From positions 829,501 through 893,500 of the forward strand of contig CAJNDS010000236.1 in the NCBI GenBank assembly GCA_905221605.1: 64,000 nt of DNA, in the 5' to 3' direction. Made by a program: the position numbers and the translations under genes. Below are positions 30,442-40,681 of this stretch, piece after piece (positions within the stretch are counted from its first letter, which is position 1; every line of letters starts with the position of its first letter). Under the pieces are notes generated by a model. That model was given only the letters and a program-made list of their open reading frames with translations. It searched no databases and was not told where the DNA came from. This stretch comes from Symbiodinium natans. Taxonomy: Eukaryota; Sar; Dinophyceae; Suessiales; Symbiodiniaceae.

Positions 30442-31108
30442 TGGAGATCCTAAACTTTGGAAAGGCCCTTGCCCGGCACTTTCTCGGGTGGCCAGATGGG
30501 TTTATCCTAGGGTTTAGGGTTTAGGGTCCAGGGTTTAGGGTTTGGGGCTTGGGGTTTAGTATTTAGGGTTTATCGCTTTGAGTATCGCTCTGGATTAAGA
30601 CCCACACCCCCCGAAAAGTCATGACACTGCTGCAGAACGAGCTCTAGATTCAAGCTCGAGGGTACTTTTGTTTTTCTTCTGTTTTTTTCTGGGAGGGGGG
30701 GGGGGGCACGTCCGGCATGCTCGTGAGGCTTTATCTCCGCAGCAGCGCACAAATCCTAAACCTTAAACCCTAAACCCTAAACCCTAAACCCCTGCACAGC
30801 AAGAAGCCCTAAAGAATCCTGAGCCCAAAACCCTGAGAGGCCCTGAAAACCCGAAACCCTCGCAAGCCCTAACACCCTTTAACCCTAAAACCCGAAAAGC
30901 CCTAAACCCTGAGGCCTCGCAGGCCCTGAGTCCCTCTATCCCTAAACCACACCCGAAAACCCTAAACTCTAAAACCCTCGAACCCTAAACCCTAAATTCT
31001 AACACCCTAAACGCCTAAACCCTACAGCCTCGTAAGCCCTAAATCCCTATAACCCAAAACCCTAAAAACGCTAAGAGCCTAAACCCATAGACTTTCTGGC
31101 TTCAGTTC

Positions 31109-31235
31109 GAATGCTCCCCGTATACTAACAGTCCTTAAAAGGGATTACCCTAAACCCTAAACCCTAAACCCATGATAATAGGGGGTACTATATAATTCCT
31201 ACTAATGACTGTTCGCAGAAGGGGGAACGTCCCAA
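31109..31235. mobile_element. MITE family GGGATGTTCCCCC, with CCCTAAA insert
   Basis: Related to the copies at 2178, 51594 and 55217 (ACTAACAGTCCTTAA, GGGGGAACGTCCCAA). Three CCCTAAA units interrupt it at 31148-31171, where other copies have none. Confidence 0.6.
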
Positions 31236-31356
31236 TGAACACACCCTAAACCCTAAACCCTAAACCCTAAACCCCAAACCCCAAACCCCAAACCCTAAAC
31301 CCTAAACCCTACTAAGGATTCAGGACTGCTTGTAGAAGGGGGAGCATCCCCAAGGC

Positions 31357-31415
31357 TTCAGACTGAGAATCCCGGCAGCCGTGCAGGACTCGGTCACGGT
31401 GCCTCCATGGGCAAC
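31357..31415 (-). CDS. large repeat gene, exon at 31.4 kb
   Basis: Acceptor GCATCAG|GTT; peptide VAHGGTVTESCTAAGILSLK, with the GxVxxxC-x3-G pattern of the family; possible GC donor. This is the most distal exon I can support. Confidence 0.5.
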
Positions 31416-31557
31416 CTGATGCGGGTTTAGGGTCTAGGGTTAAGGGTCAAGGGTTTAGGGTTTAGAGTTTAGGGTTTAGGGTTTGGGGTTTAGGGTTTAG
31501 GGTTTAGGGTCTTTCTACTAAGGTGAAAGATAAAGGCGAATACGAAACCCACAATCA

Positions 31558-31591
<34 letters not shown>
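31558..31591. repeat. (AC)n microsatellite
   Basis: About 16 AC dinucleotides. Confidence 0.95.
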
Positions 31592-31593
<2 letters not shown>

Positions 31594-31782
31594 TTGCGTA
31601 TAGATGTTAATGTTGCGCAAGGGTTTGGCAGAAACTTTTGTGGGGCATAATTCGCCTCGAAAGCTCTTTCCAGCACCCCACCTACCACATCAGCTGCCTC
31701 AGACTTCAAACCTTAAACCTTAGCCCTGAACCCTGAACCCTAAACCCTGGACCCTGGCGAGTCGCACCAGGTCCACAAGTCT

Positions 31783-31970
31783 GTAGGAGCCTTAATAATG
31801 AGAACAGGGATTTTTTTTGCGGGGGGCTATTGTAGTAGATGTATGCAGGGACCCTAGGGCCCATATTCTTTGTTATGACAAGGTTTTGGGGGGGCTATTG
31901 TAGTTTGTATACATATATATATATATAGGGACCATAAGGGAACATGATTCGCAATTATTCCGATCCCTGT
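31783..31970. mobile_element. dispersed repeat, GGGGCCTTAAT family, diverged
   Basis: GAGCCTTAATAATGAGAACA at the left and GATTCGCAATTATTCCGATC at the right match the copies at 35876 and 38548; the centre holds T, G and TA runs. Confidence 0.45.
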
Positions 31971-31981
31971 ATTCTTTCCGC

Positions 31982-32041
31982 CTGGCTCGCAAGCTCCTTG
32001 TTCAGACTCTCCCCGACCACCGACAGTTGGTAGGCGAGCTC
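31982..32041 (-). CDS. large repeat gene, exon at 32.0 kb
   Basis: Acceptor GACCCAG|GAG and GC donor CCAG|GCGGAA enclose exactly 20 codons, ELAYQLSVVGESLNKELASQ. A second frame (ESEQGACEPGG) is also open, so the frame is uncertain. Confidence 0.4.
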
Positions 32042-32137
32042 CTGGGTCAAGTCTCAGACCCCGCAACCCGCAACGCTGAGACCTAAGCCCCCAAATCATG
32101 GAAGCTCCTACTAAACCCTAAACCCTAAACCCTAAAC

Positions 32138-32214
32138 CGGATCTCCTGCTCGCACGACTTCTCGGTGCAGCCCTCAGATTGCTGTGCGGCGGTGCCATCA
32201 GTGCAGCCGATGAC
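32138..32214 (-). CDS. large repeat gene, exon at 32.2 kb
   Basis: Acceptor ATTCAAG|GTC, donor CCG|GTTTAGGG. Peptide VIGCTDGTAAQQSEGCTEKS then CEQEIR: C-x2-G-T-x6-C-x4-C, matching the 61427 (GTLSADISQC) and 51479 (GTLAVVSHNC) exons. Confidence 0.6.
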
Positions 32215-33718
32215 CTTGAATGTTCTCGGAAAAAGGGACCAGGGTCCAGGGTTTGAGGGTTGAGGGTTTGGGGTATGTTTGGGTTCTAGCTTCTTAATGT
32301 CATGGTTTAGACAAAGCGGTGTACTGTCAAAATCAGGGATTCCGGGCTGTCCATTTTGCTAACAACAGATGGGCATCACCAGTTCCGACGGGCCCATAGT
32401 TTAGGTCCCCTCAGCACAAGGTGGCCCCGGAAGTAAATTTGGGGGGCCGGAATAAGTAGTCCCTTAGGGTCCGTTTGAAATTATACTAGAACAACCAACC
32501 CCCCCCAAAAAAAAAAAAAAAAAATCTGATTATCATCTTCAGGGGCCTGACCTGAATCCTAAATACCCTATAAACCATAAACCCTAACTAAACCTCAAAC
32601 CCTTGAAACTACCCTCTAAGTTGCCTTGCTCAACGGCTCATTTCAGGCCCCAACGATGCTGCCTGTGAAGCCCGAATCCGCAGCGCTACAGCCTTGGATT
32701 TGGGTTTGTAGGGTTTAGGGTTTAGGTTTTAGGTTTTAGGGTTTAGGGTTTAGGGGTTAGGGTTTAGGGCCTAGGGTTTAGGGGTTAGGGTTTAGGGCCT
32801 AGGGTTTAGGGTTTAGGGCTTAGGGCTTAGGGTTTACGGGGGGCTTTGGGAGTTCGCGGTGCAATCTGGGTTTACTTTAGGGCCTGTGGGCGGTCTGAGG
32901 TCTTACGTAAGGGTTCATGGTTGGCCTCCTCATACCAAGTGCTTCAAGCTCTCTCGGTGAGCTTTGGGGGGGCGAAGGTGGGGATCAAACAATCACTGCA
33001 CAAGCTGTTCCGCCGAAATCCAATGTCTATCACAAGATCTGAGCGATGGAAGCAGCACACCCTATACACTACTACTTGCTTAAGAACCCTGAGATGATAC
33101 AAGAAGCCATAAATATTGCCCCTTATAAGAAATACATTTTTCTTTTTTGATTAGAAGTAACGCCGTAACTCGATCCATGAATCAGACCCGACCCATCTCA
33201 GTGTCGGAGCTTTCGGTTCCAGTCTGCCCATGCCTTGGCTGCTTCAGAAGCTCTCGCACAACAGCTTGAACTACAAGAGTTGAGGATGTAGGGTTTAGGG
33301 TTTAGGGTTTAGGGTTTAGGGTTTAGTGTTTAGGGTTTAGGGTTTAGGGTTTAGGGCCAGTTAAGGGTTTAGGGTTTGGTTGCGATGTGCGAGACTTCGC
33401 TGTGCCAGGCAGATGGCCTGAACATAGGCCCGATAAATGTTACAATGACCCTTTGTGAAGCCTATTTTATACACTCACACCCCAAAAAAGCCCTAACCCT
33501 GCAAACTAATTACAATCCATCCTATCAGCCCCTTCAGCACCCGTACGCCCCTCTAGACCCCAATGACCCCTCCAGGAAACCTATTTATGAACCCCGCAGA
33601 CTCTACGAGCCCTAAACCAACCCTAAACCCTAAACCCTAAACCCTAAACCCTAAACCCTAAACCCTAAACCCTAAACCCTAAACCCTAAACCCTAAAACC
33701 CAACCCTAAACCCTAAAC

Positions 33719-33808
33719 CCAGCAGGTCCAGCTGCAGGATCTGCGATGTGAGGCTGAGGGAGTGCGGGGAGCCCGCGAAGTTGACGTTGACGGAGCCACC
33801 CGTGCTGC
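33719..33808 (-). CDS. large repeat gene, exon at 33.8 kb
   Basis: Acceptor CCACCAG|GC, donor CTGG|GTTTAGGG. Peptide STGGSVNVNFAGSPHSLSLT then SQILQLDLL, carrying the SVNVxFxG module shared with 39965 and 56635. In phase with the exon at 34164. Confidence 0.65.
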
Positions 33809-34163
33809 CTGGTGGAGATTCCCCAAGGGTTTAGGGTTTAGGGTTCAGGGTTTAGGGCTAGGGTTTAGGGTTAGGGTTTAGGGAGTGGACTTGGGCCCTA
33901 ATAAGCTGCTAGATGGGCCCAAGTATATACTATATAGGTACATGGACCCTTGGGTTTTTTGCTTTTCGGGTGTAGGGCTTTGGGGGTTGCGGTGGGATGA
34001 AGAGTCCACATTTAGTTGTCGGGTCATAGGCTAACAGGGTTTAGAGTGGTGTAGGCATAGGGTTTGTAGGGTTTTTGGGGATTTCGGGAACCCTAAACCC
34101 TAAACCCTAAACCCTAAACCCTAAACCCTAAACCCTAAACCCAGAATCAAGCGACTTTCTGAC

Positions 34164-34193
34164 CGCATTCCAAACAGTCCAGCGAGTCAGCAT
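34164..34193 (-). CDS. large repeat gene, exon at 34.2 kb
   Basis: Short exon, acceptor TTGCAAG|AT, donor TGCG|GTCAG. Peptide ADSLDCLEC, a C-x2-C following DAD, like the DAxAC exons. Phase fits both neighbours. Confidence 0.45.
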
Positions 34194-34463
34194 CTTGCAA
34201 CCCAAGGCCCAAGGCAAAGCCCTCCACCCGCCACCCTAAACCCTGCAGACGCTAAACCCGCGGTCTCGGGTTTAGGGTTTAGGGTTTAGGGTTTAGGGTT
34301 TAGGGTTTAGGGGGTGGGGTTTAGGGTTTAGGGTAGACCCTACTGTTTGCGTAAGAACTCCCCCCAAAGTACACAGAAGATTACCCCTTATCAGGGTAAC
34401 ATAGGGATTATTTTCCTTTATTTTGGGCGGGGGTTGGACCCCCCAGAGACCGGGTGTCTCAAC

Positions 34464-34503
34464 TGAGGCCCAGGCATGGAGCCTTACAGGCCGACGCATC
34501 CGC
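34464..34503 (-). CDS. large repeat gene, exon at 34.5 kb
   Basis: Acceptor CAGCCAG|GCG, donor CTCA|GTTGAG. Peptide ADASACKAPCLGL, a close relative of VDAQACQGPC at 41942. In phase with 34669 and 34164. Confidence 0.6.
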
Positions 34504-34668
34504 CTGGCTGCGCAAGGCATGCCCGAAGAGGCTTTTTAGGGTTTAGGGTTTAGGGTTTAGGGTCTAGGGTTTAGGGTTAAGGGTTTAGCAGGGGTAGGGC
34601 AGGTCCTCTTAAAAAACTCTACTTGGGGACCCCCCAAGTTGATATATAAACTCTCATTCTGAACAAGC

Positions 34669-34724
34669 ATGAGGCGCTGAGAGGACACCCTCGTTGCAGC
34701 TCAGCAGGATGTCGTTGGTATAAC
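34669..34724 (-). CDS. large repeat gene, exon at 34.7 kb
   Basis: Acceptor GTTGCAG|GT, GC donor. Peptide YTNDILLSCNEGVLSAPH, the LxCxxGxLS module also seen at 62748 and 37375. In phase with the next exon at 34464. Confidence 0.65.
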
Positions 34725-34798
34725 CTGCAACTGGGCAGGCTCATTGCAGGGTGTCTGTGTATTATAGGGCTCACAAGGGGGGGAGGAGTTCATGGGGG

Positions 34799-34912
34799 GT
34801 CGGTACCTAGGGAACGTTCTAGGGAAGCTTAGGAGTCTTAGGGAGTAGTGGGGAGTGCTAGGGCACCTTGGGTTACATACCTCCCTTGAACCCCCCCTCC
34901 CTTAAGAATCCA
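34799..34912. mobile_element. dispersed repeat, GGTACCTAGGGA family
   Basis: GGTACCTAGGGAACGTTC, GGGAGTAGTGGGGAGT and CCCCCCTCCCTTAAGAA recur in the same order at 56010-56103; a partial copy lies near 35010. Non-coding. Confidence 0.5.
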
Positions 34913-35238
34913 ATTTTTCAAGGGGAGGAAGGGGGGGGGGGGTTAGCCACCGAAAAAAACTTACAGGGTTTCCATAAACCCTACACCCTAAACCCTAAAC
35001 CCTAAACCCTAAAGGGGACCTGGGAAGCCTTAGGGAGTAGTCGTGGAACCGTGGGTTGCAGAGCACGCCTGAAGCCCCTTTCAGGACCCTGTCAAGCTTG
35101 GCATGTGGGCCACCAAGGTTAGCTGCGGCTTAACAAGTCTGCCCAAACATTTAGGGTTTAAAGGTTTAGGGTTTAGGGTTTAGGGGCACGTCCACCAAAT
35201 TTACCCTCGAACCCTGGAAAACCCGAAACCAAAAAAGC

Positions 35239-35292
35239 CCCGGCTGCAAGGGGCCGGCCTGACACTGCGCCATCGCAGGTCGTGTTCAGCGT
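35239..35292 (-). CDS. large repeat gene, exon at 35.3 kb
   Basis: Acceptor CACCCCAG|ACG, GC donor. Peptide TLNTTCDGAVSGRPLAAG with the LxxxCxGxxSG pattern. Another frame is also open. Confidence 0.45.
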
Positions 35293-35416
35293 CTGGGGTG
35301 GCAGAGGTCAGTTCGAAACTGTTGACTTGGCTTCCCGTTTTGGGGTCCAGGTCTGGGTGCTTGGGTTGAAGGTTTACTCGCAAGGCTAAGCGGACGAGCT
35401 TTCAGAGACCCTAACA

Positions 35417-35422
35417 TCGAGC

Positions 35423-35460
<38 letters not shown>

Positions 35461-35482
35461 AAGAGAGAGAGATAGAGAGACA
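35417..35482. repeat. (GA)n microsatellite
   Basis: About 65 bases of GA with a few substitutions, inside an intron. Confidence 0.9.
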
Positions 35483-35490
35483 AGAACCAC

Positions 35491-35549
35491 CGGTCCCAGA
35501 TTTCTGAGCACCAGGCCCCCTGGTGAAGGATGCTTGACGCCGGCGACAC
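35491..35549 (-). CDS. large repeat gene, exon at 35.5 kb
   Basis: Acceptor CCGCCGAG|GTG, donor ACCG|GTGGTT. Peptide VSPASSILHQGAWCSEIWDR. The VSPAS start resembles VSPSA at 38047 and 61986. Confidence 0.5.
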
Positions 35550-35600
35550 CTCGGCGGGAAGTGCGGTATGTATATACTTTGTTGTGCATTGTCTTAGGGG

Positions 35601-35601
35601 T

Positions 35602-35641
<40 letters not shown>

Positions 35642-35691
35642 GCAGCGGCAGCGGCAGCGGCAGCGGCAGCGGCAGCGGCAGCGGCAGCGGT
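35601..35691. repeat. AGC then GGCAGC trinucleotide/hexanucleotide repeat
   Basis: About 13 AGC units run into about 9 GGCAGC units. It can encode poly-Ser or poly-Ala in any frame but lies in an intron by the present model. Confidence 0.9.
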
Positions 35692-35875
35692 GTAGTCACT
35701 AGTAGTGGTAGTCGCAGTCGACGTCGACATCGAACCAACAACCCAGAGAGCCCAAACACTCCTTCTTTGTGGATCTAAATGTCTTGGCCAACTTGCAAAC
35801 ACCCCTGCTCTCATAGCATGCAGCATTGGACTCGCTTCTCTGGGCTGATGTTGGAGTCGTTGCCCGTCAGCATAG

Positions 35876-35977
35876 GGGCCTGAATTAGAATAGGCTTTTG
35901 GGGAGTTATTATGGTATAACTATAAAAGGACCAAAAGGGAATACCATGAGTAATTGTTCTGACCCCTATATTAGGCG
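35876..35977. mobile_element. dispersed repeat, GGGGCCTTAAT family
   Basis: GGGGCCTGAATTAGAATAGG through TAATTGTTCTGACCCC; the cleanest full copy of the ~100-bp family. Confidence 0.6.
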
Positions 35978-36080
35978 TTCGCAGGGATCGAACCTCGACC
36001 CCAGCAGACTCAGCAGCCGAGGGTGGGACGGACACACTTTGCCCGCCGATGAGTGCGTTAGCACCTTGTCATCCATGACC

Positions 36081-36187
36081 CTAAGGGTCCATGTACCTAA
36101 ATACGGAATACTTGGGCCTCAAAGTACTTGCTACATAGGGACTTTGGGGCCCAAGTGTAAAATAATAAGGTACATGGACCCTTAGGG
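36081..36187. mobile_element. MITE family CTAAGGGTCCATGTACC
   Basis: Inverted ends CCTAAGGGTCCATGTACCTA and GGTACATGGACCCTTAGGG with an inner inverted pair (ACTTGGGCC / GGCCCAAGT). Relatives lie at 33894 (half) and 47935. Confidence 0.65.
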
Positions 36188-36753
36188 CGAGCTTTGAGGT
36201 TGCCCTTCCGACCCTGAACACTAGCGATTCACCCTAAATAGTCTGAATTCGTGCCCGCAGCCAAGTTCGTACAGCCTTTGGCACGGCCCTTCAAGTGATC
36301 CGCAACAGGATTGCTCAACTCCAGGCACGTCTCTGCAAGAAAAACACTTCGCAAACGGACAAGGAAGGTCTTGCAGCTCAACAGCAAAAGCGTGTTAGGC
36401 TCGTGCACACCCTAAACCCTATAAACCCTATGCAACCCCATACAAACACCACAAACCCCATGAACCCCATAAACCCTATAAACCCTATGAACCCTATGAA
36501 CCCTAAACCTTTTAAAACTCCGATAAACTCCTATAAACCCTATAGTTAAGCCCACCCCTGCAACCATGCAAGCAGGGGCCCCCTTTTTCTCCTAACTATA
36601 GTTAACGGAACTTATAGCGTAAGCTCGTATCCTTATAACCCAATACTAGGGTCTTTATCACACTACTTGTGACTGGGGGGGGGGGGGGGGGGGGGGGTTT
36701 CTTGTCATGCCCTGGGACCCTAAACACTGAACCCTAAGCCCTAAGCCCTAAAC

Positions 36754-36829
36754 CCTGGAATCTAAAATCTCAGCCGAGGAGCTGGTCGCAGTGGTGCACA
36801 TTTTGTGGCACGTGTGGCTGGCGCTCAAC
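36754..36829 (-). CDS. large repeat gene, exon at 36.8 kb
   Basis: Acceptor CATGAG|GTT, donor CCAGG|GTTTAGGG. Peptide LSASHTCHKMCTTATSSSAE, with the SxxCxxxC module. TTAGGG-like repeat on the right flank. Confidence 0.55.
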
Positions 36830-37067
36830 CTCATGAGATCTTAGGGTTTTAGGGGTTTAGGGTGTGGGCTTTAGGGGTTTAGGGTCTTATGTGTGGCTTG
36901 AGGGTTTTAGGATCTTCGGGTTTTAGGGGGTTAAGGGCATTTGGGGTTTTATAGGGTTTAGAGAATTAGGGTTTCAGGGGTTTCAGGGTTTAGGGTTTTG
37001 CGGGCTTTAGGGGGTTTACGGGCTTTAGGGGTTTGAGGGTTTAAGGGTTGGAAGAACCGCCGGCTAC

Positions 37068-37101
37068 GGGGGCCTTAGCACCTCGCACGACCAGGGCGCC
37101 G
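37068..37101 (-). CDS. large repeat gene, exon at 37.1 kb
   Basis: Acceptor CAACAAG|C, donor CCCC|GTAGCC. Peptide GALVVRGAKAP. The frame was chosen because it is the one in phase with 37375. Confidence 0.4.
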
Positions 37102-37374
37102 CTTGTTGCAGTGGGTTTAGGGTTCAGGGTTTTCGGGAGGGCGAATTGATCGGGGTCGAATGGGGGCAGTGAAGCTTACAGCTCTCAAGCAAGAAACCAT
37201 GAGCATCTCTTGGCCTCGCTTTCTTACCGCCATCTGCTACAACTCGCTCGAGGCCCTCTAAGCCTTACCTTACGACTCCCAAAGCCTTCTTGTGCCATTA
37301 GGGGATGATCAGCTGGTGTTCTCAAACATCCCTACGCAGTTTCCTGAACCCCAAAAGCCCTTAAAAAACTAAAC

Positions 37375-37443
37375 CCTGCCCAAGCTCCTGGCAGACCGTT
37401 GCTGCAAGTCAGCGCCAGCGTTCCGTGGTACTCCACATCGAGA
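37375..37443 (-). CDS. large repeat gene, exon at 37.4 kb
   Basis: Acceptor TGGCCAG|T, donor GCAGG|GTTTAG. Peptide LDVEYHGTLALTCSNGLPGA, a complete VxVxYxGxLxLxCxNG module. In phase with 38047. Confidence 0.65.
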
Positions 37444-38046
37444 CTGGCCAGCAGAAGGGGGGGGGGTCAGAGGCTTAGGGGTTTAGTTTGTGGTTCAGGA
37501 TTTAGGGTTTGGGGTTTTAGGGTTTTAGGGTTTAAGATTCAGAGGTTTCGGGGTTAGGAGCTTGGGGGTGTAGGGCTTTAGGTTCTCGGGTTGGTTTCGG
37601 GGTCTGGTGGCTAAGGGCTTAATGTGGGGCTTACTTAGTTGTCCAGTAACCTGGGGGAATTAAAGGATAACCTCTGGGATGATAAGGGGGTTATACTACC
37701 CCAAAAAGGTTAAAGGATACCTACTCTACTACTAGGCTTATGGGGTCGTAATCCGAAAGACACCACGGTCACCCGAAAGACACCATGGTCACCAAAATAA
37801 ACATAGAGCCCCACCCCACAGCAGCAAATAAGGATCTGAGTCCTCTGAATGTACTGCTCCGTCCCAGCAAGCCATCAGGCATCTAAAGCCTTGAGTGTTG
37901 ACCTGTACACTCCAGCCCCAAACCCTGAACCCTGAACCCTAAACCCTAAACCCTGAATCACGAAACCTTAAACCCCCTCATCCTGCTTTCCGTGAGGGGG
38001 GGCGTGGTGTGCTTGAGGCCTAAGCCCTAAACCCTAAACCCTAAAC

Positions 38047-38149
38047 CTTGCGGGCTTCGGGATCAGCGGGCGCCTGGAGCACTGCACGGTCTCACTCTCG
38101 CCCGACATCATGCGAGCCGAGGGTGAGACATCGTGACCTTGGCAGAATA
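38047..38149 (-). CDS. large repeat gene, exon at 38.1 kb
   Basis: Acceptor CCTTGCAG|TA, donor CAAG|GTTTAGGG. Peptide FCQGHDVSPSARMMSGESET then VQCSRRPLIPKP. VSPSARMMSGES matches VSPSATLLSGET at 61986, 24 kb away, in the same frame and strand. Confidence 0.7.
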
Positions 38150-38359
38150 CTGCAAGGGCGAAGCCCGAAACCCTAAACATTGGGGTTTAGGGTTTAGGGT
38201 TTAGGGTTTGGGGCTTAGGGGCAGCCTCGAAATTAAGTCGGCGAGACCAGTGCACCTAGTGATCTGTTGGGGGGTTCTCGGGTTTGCGGCTTCGACTTTC
38301 CTGACTTTGGACCTCAGAGGGTGCCTGGGAGGGAAGCTTGGTCCTCCAGTATCCATACT

Positions 38360-38512
38360 CTAATACGGGCACCCTTTTTGGGGTTGAAGGTGGTTTAGGG
38401 TTTAGGGTTTAGGGTTTAGGGTTTAGGGTTTAGGGTTTAGGGTTTAGGGTTACTTTATGAGGGACACCCCTGAACCAAAAAAAGGGGAAAGGGTACCACT
38501 GGGCCACCAAGG
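38360..38512. mobile_element. MITE family GGTAGCCCAGT, with TTTAGGG insert
   Basis: ACGGGCACCCTTTTTGGGG is the left part and GTTACTTTATGAGGGACA to ACTGGGCCACC the right part. Eight TTTAGGG units (38394-38452) separate them, in orientation opposite to the insert at 30254. Confidence 0.55.
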
Positions 38513-38547
38513 AAGGGAGGGGCGCAGCGGGAACTGGTCTACTGTAG

Positions 38548-38687
38548 GGGCCTTAATCATTAGAATAGGGTTTTGGGGGGTTATGATAGAATGCGTATAA
38601 AGGAAGTTTAGGGCTCAGGGTTTAGGTTTAGGTAAAGGAACCATAAGGGAATACGACTCGTAATTACTCCGACCCCTAAATTGCAAC
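38548..38687. mobile_element. dispersed repeat, GGGGCCTTAAT family
   Basis: GGGGCCTTAATCATTAGAAT to AATTACTCCGACCCC, with a short TTTAGG insert in the middle. Confidence 0.55.
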
Positions 38688-38766
38688 TTTGGCAGGTGCC
38701 GCAAGCCACAAGTGCCCGGCTCACTCCCACCACAGTCGCCGTGGCGGAGTCGGATGGATAACAGGC
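38688..38766 (-). CDS. large repeat gene, exon at 38.7 kb
   Basis: Acceptor CCATGAG|GCC, donor CAAA|GTTGCA. Peptide ACYPSDSATATVVGVSRALV then ACGTC, similar in layout to ACATTTSLDV at 62213 and ACGNVV at 52478. A second frame (GDCGGSEPGTCG) is also open. Confidence 0.5.
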
Positions 38767-38908
38767 CTCATGGGCATTTCCCAAAATCGGGGTTCCCCTC
38801 CTCTTGTATACCACCCTTCAAAGCGACCCCCCAAAAGGGTATCCCTATTTCCGGAAACTCCCACATCGGAGAGAAAGGAATGTGGGGGGAGGGGGGGGGG
38901 GGGTTCAC

Positions 38909-38966
38909 AGCTCACAGCACGACCACTCTGCGCCTGTGCGCAGCCGGTGGTGTCAGCAGTCGAAAC
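38909..38966 (-). CDS. large repeat gene, exon at 38.9 kb
   Basis: Acceptor GCTAAG|GTT, donor AGCT|GTGAAC. Peptide VSTADTTGCAQAQSGRAVS. Next to a long G run that lies in the intron. Confidence 0.45.
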
Positions 38967-39380
38967 CTTAGCTGCGCTGGGGTTTGGGGGAAACAAGGAA
39001 AAGGTTCTTAGGGGTTTCGGGTTTTGGGCTCTTAGGGCTCTTATAGGGCTCTTAGGGTTATTAGGATTCTTAGGGTTCTTATGGGGCTCTTAGGGTTATT
39101 AGGGTTCTTAGGGTTCTTATAGGCTTAGGGTCCTTGGGGTTCTTATAGGGCTCTTAGGGTTATTAGGATTCTTCGGGTCCTTGGGGTTCTTAGGGTTCTT
39201 ACGGCTCTGGAGCAACAACTGATTGGACTGAGTGGTCGCATGTTTTTGACTTTCTTCCTGAGCCATGCTTTTACAATGGCTGGGTTTCAACCTGCTACTC
39301 CGCGTTTTAGGGTTTTGGGGTTTAGGGTTTAAGTTTAGGGTTCAGGGTTCAGGGTTTAGGGTTTAGGGTTGGCGTCTGGC

Positions 39381-39434
39381 GTCGTCGGAATGGCAGGCTT
39401 CGACGACATATAGCTCATTCAAGCACAGGCAGCG
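39381..39434 (-). CDS. large repeat gene, exon at 39.4 kb
   Basis: Acceptor GTCTGAG|CGC, GC donor. Peptide RCLCLNELYVVEACHSDD. Cys-rich, frame plausible but unsupported by neighbours. Confidence 0.4.
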
Positions 39435-39964
39435 CTCAGACGTGTGGGTAGTTTCCTACATTAGGGCCCCTTTTTGGGTACCCATTCCAAGGCGGCACCC
39501 TTAAAAAAGGGACCCCACATTTGGGTGGCTGCCAAACTTGTGGTCCCTTTTTGGGATCCCTATTCTAATACGGCACCTAATATTTCAGGGTGCCCCAAAA
39601 GGGATCATAATTTTGACACCCATTTAGAGAACTGCCCAGGTTGCGCCCTTCAGATGACTGAGACTCGGCAAAACGGTAGTTAAAAACGACGTTTAGGGTT
39701 TGGGGTTTGGGGTTTGGGGTTTCGGGGGCTTCCGAAATGAGGGGTACAGTGGCGCTGTACCTTATTGGGGATCCTTGTTGTAAAGGAATCCAGCCGAAAT
39801 CTCAGCATGGCAGTTTTCAGAGTAGCCCTAAACCCTGAACCCTGAACCCTGAACCCTGAACCCTAAACCCTAAACCCTAAACCCTAAACGCCCTGAACCC
39901 TGAACCCTTAAAGGAGTTTTCTGGGGGCCGACATAGGGGCCCACTGCGGCGGCTCCGGAGGTAC

Positions 39965-40009
39965 CTACAAGGGCAAGCCCCTGTAAACTCTACGTTCACG
40001 GAATCAAGC
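39965..40009 (-). CDS. large repeat gene, exon at 40.0 kb
   Basis: Acceptor TGGCCAG|G, donor TGTAG|GTACC. Peptide LDSVNVEFTGACPC, the SVNVEFTG module. In phase with 40212. Confidence 0.65.
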
Positions 40010-40211
40010 CTGGCCATGAATGTATGCTGAGTGGTGCTTACAAAAAGCCCTTTCAAATTTATTTATGAGCAGGTTCCCTTATAAACGGGAGAGAGGGACA
40101 TTTCGAATTATCCCAAAGCACTACCCAGCAAACCCTAACCCCTAACCCCTAACCCCTAACCCCTAAACCCTAAACCCTAAACCCTAAACCCTAAACCCTA
40201 AACCCTAAAGC

Positions 40212-40269
40212 CTGTATGGGGCTCCGACGCCATTGGAGCAGAGCAAACTGACGATGCCGTCCCACTGAC
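40212..40269 (-). CDS. large repeat gene, exon at 40.2 kb
   Basis: Acceptor TCCCGAG|GT, GC donor ACAG|GCTTTAGGG, a telomere-like variant. Peptide QWDGIVSLLCSNGVGAPY; LLCSNG parallels LTCSNG at 37375. In phase with 40959. Confidence 0.65.
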
Positions 40270-40577
40270 CTCGGGAAGGCTCTGGGTGCAGCTGGGTTTC
40301 GGGTTTTGGGGGTTTTGGGGGGTTTAGGGTTTTTAGGGTTTTTTCGGGTTTTTTGGGGTTTTTAGGGGTTTGTTGGGGTTTTTAGGTGTTTTCAGGGTTT
40401 CGGGTTTAGGCTTCTTGTCTTCAGCTGCTTGCTGCTTTGTCTGTCTAGCTCTCCACATGCTATGATTCGCAGCGCCAGCTCTGCGATAAAGCACGAAAGC
40501 GACTGCGAGAATCCGAACACCCCTAAAAAGCCTAAACCCTTCATGGGAACCCAAAAGCAATCCAATTCATAAACCCG

Positions 40578-40681
40578 GGTAGCCCAGCAACCATCATATA
40601 GCAAGGGTACCCACTTTCGGGTTGGCTACTTCAAAGGGAACCTTGAGCCAAACAAAGGGAAAAGGGTACCACTGGGCTACC
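40578..40681. mobile_element. MITE family GGTAGCCCAGT
   Basis: Perfect inverted ends GGTAGCCCAG / CTGGGCTACC over 104 bp; inner GGGTACCCACTTTCGGGTTG shared with other copies. Confidence 0.7.

Larger units (their letters stand above)
30122..31356. other. transition zone: MITEs and degenerate telomere-like repeats
   Basis: It contains (TA)n at 30173-30200, a TIR element at 30254-30441, CCCTAAA/TTTAGGG clusters, a G run at 30694-30707 and a long degenerate CCCTAAA stretch at 30750-31080. No confident exon was found here. The last recognisable exon of the large minus-strand gene lies just beyond, at 31357. Confidence 0.5.

Noticed and set aside
35970-36065. tRNA gene or tRNA-derived SINE (minus-strand GGTTCGATCCCTGCGAAC)
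   Set aside because: The B-box-like motif is good, but no cloverleaf with acceptor and anticodon stems could be drawn around it. A similar weak motif near 45090 also fails.
36240-36410. Plus-strand frame IRNRIAQLQARLCKKNTSQT
   Set aside because: Protein-like, but the minus strand is also open with the family motif NTLLLLSC. Strand could not be settled, so neither was called as a feature.
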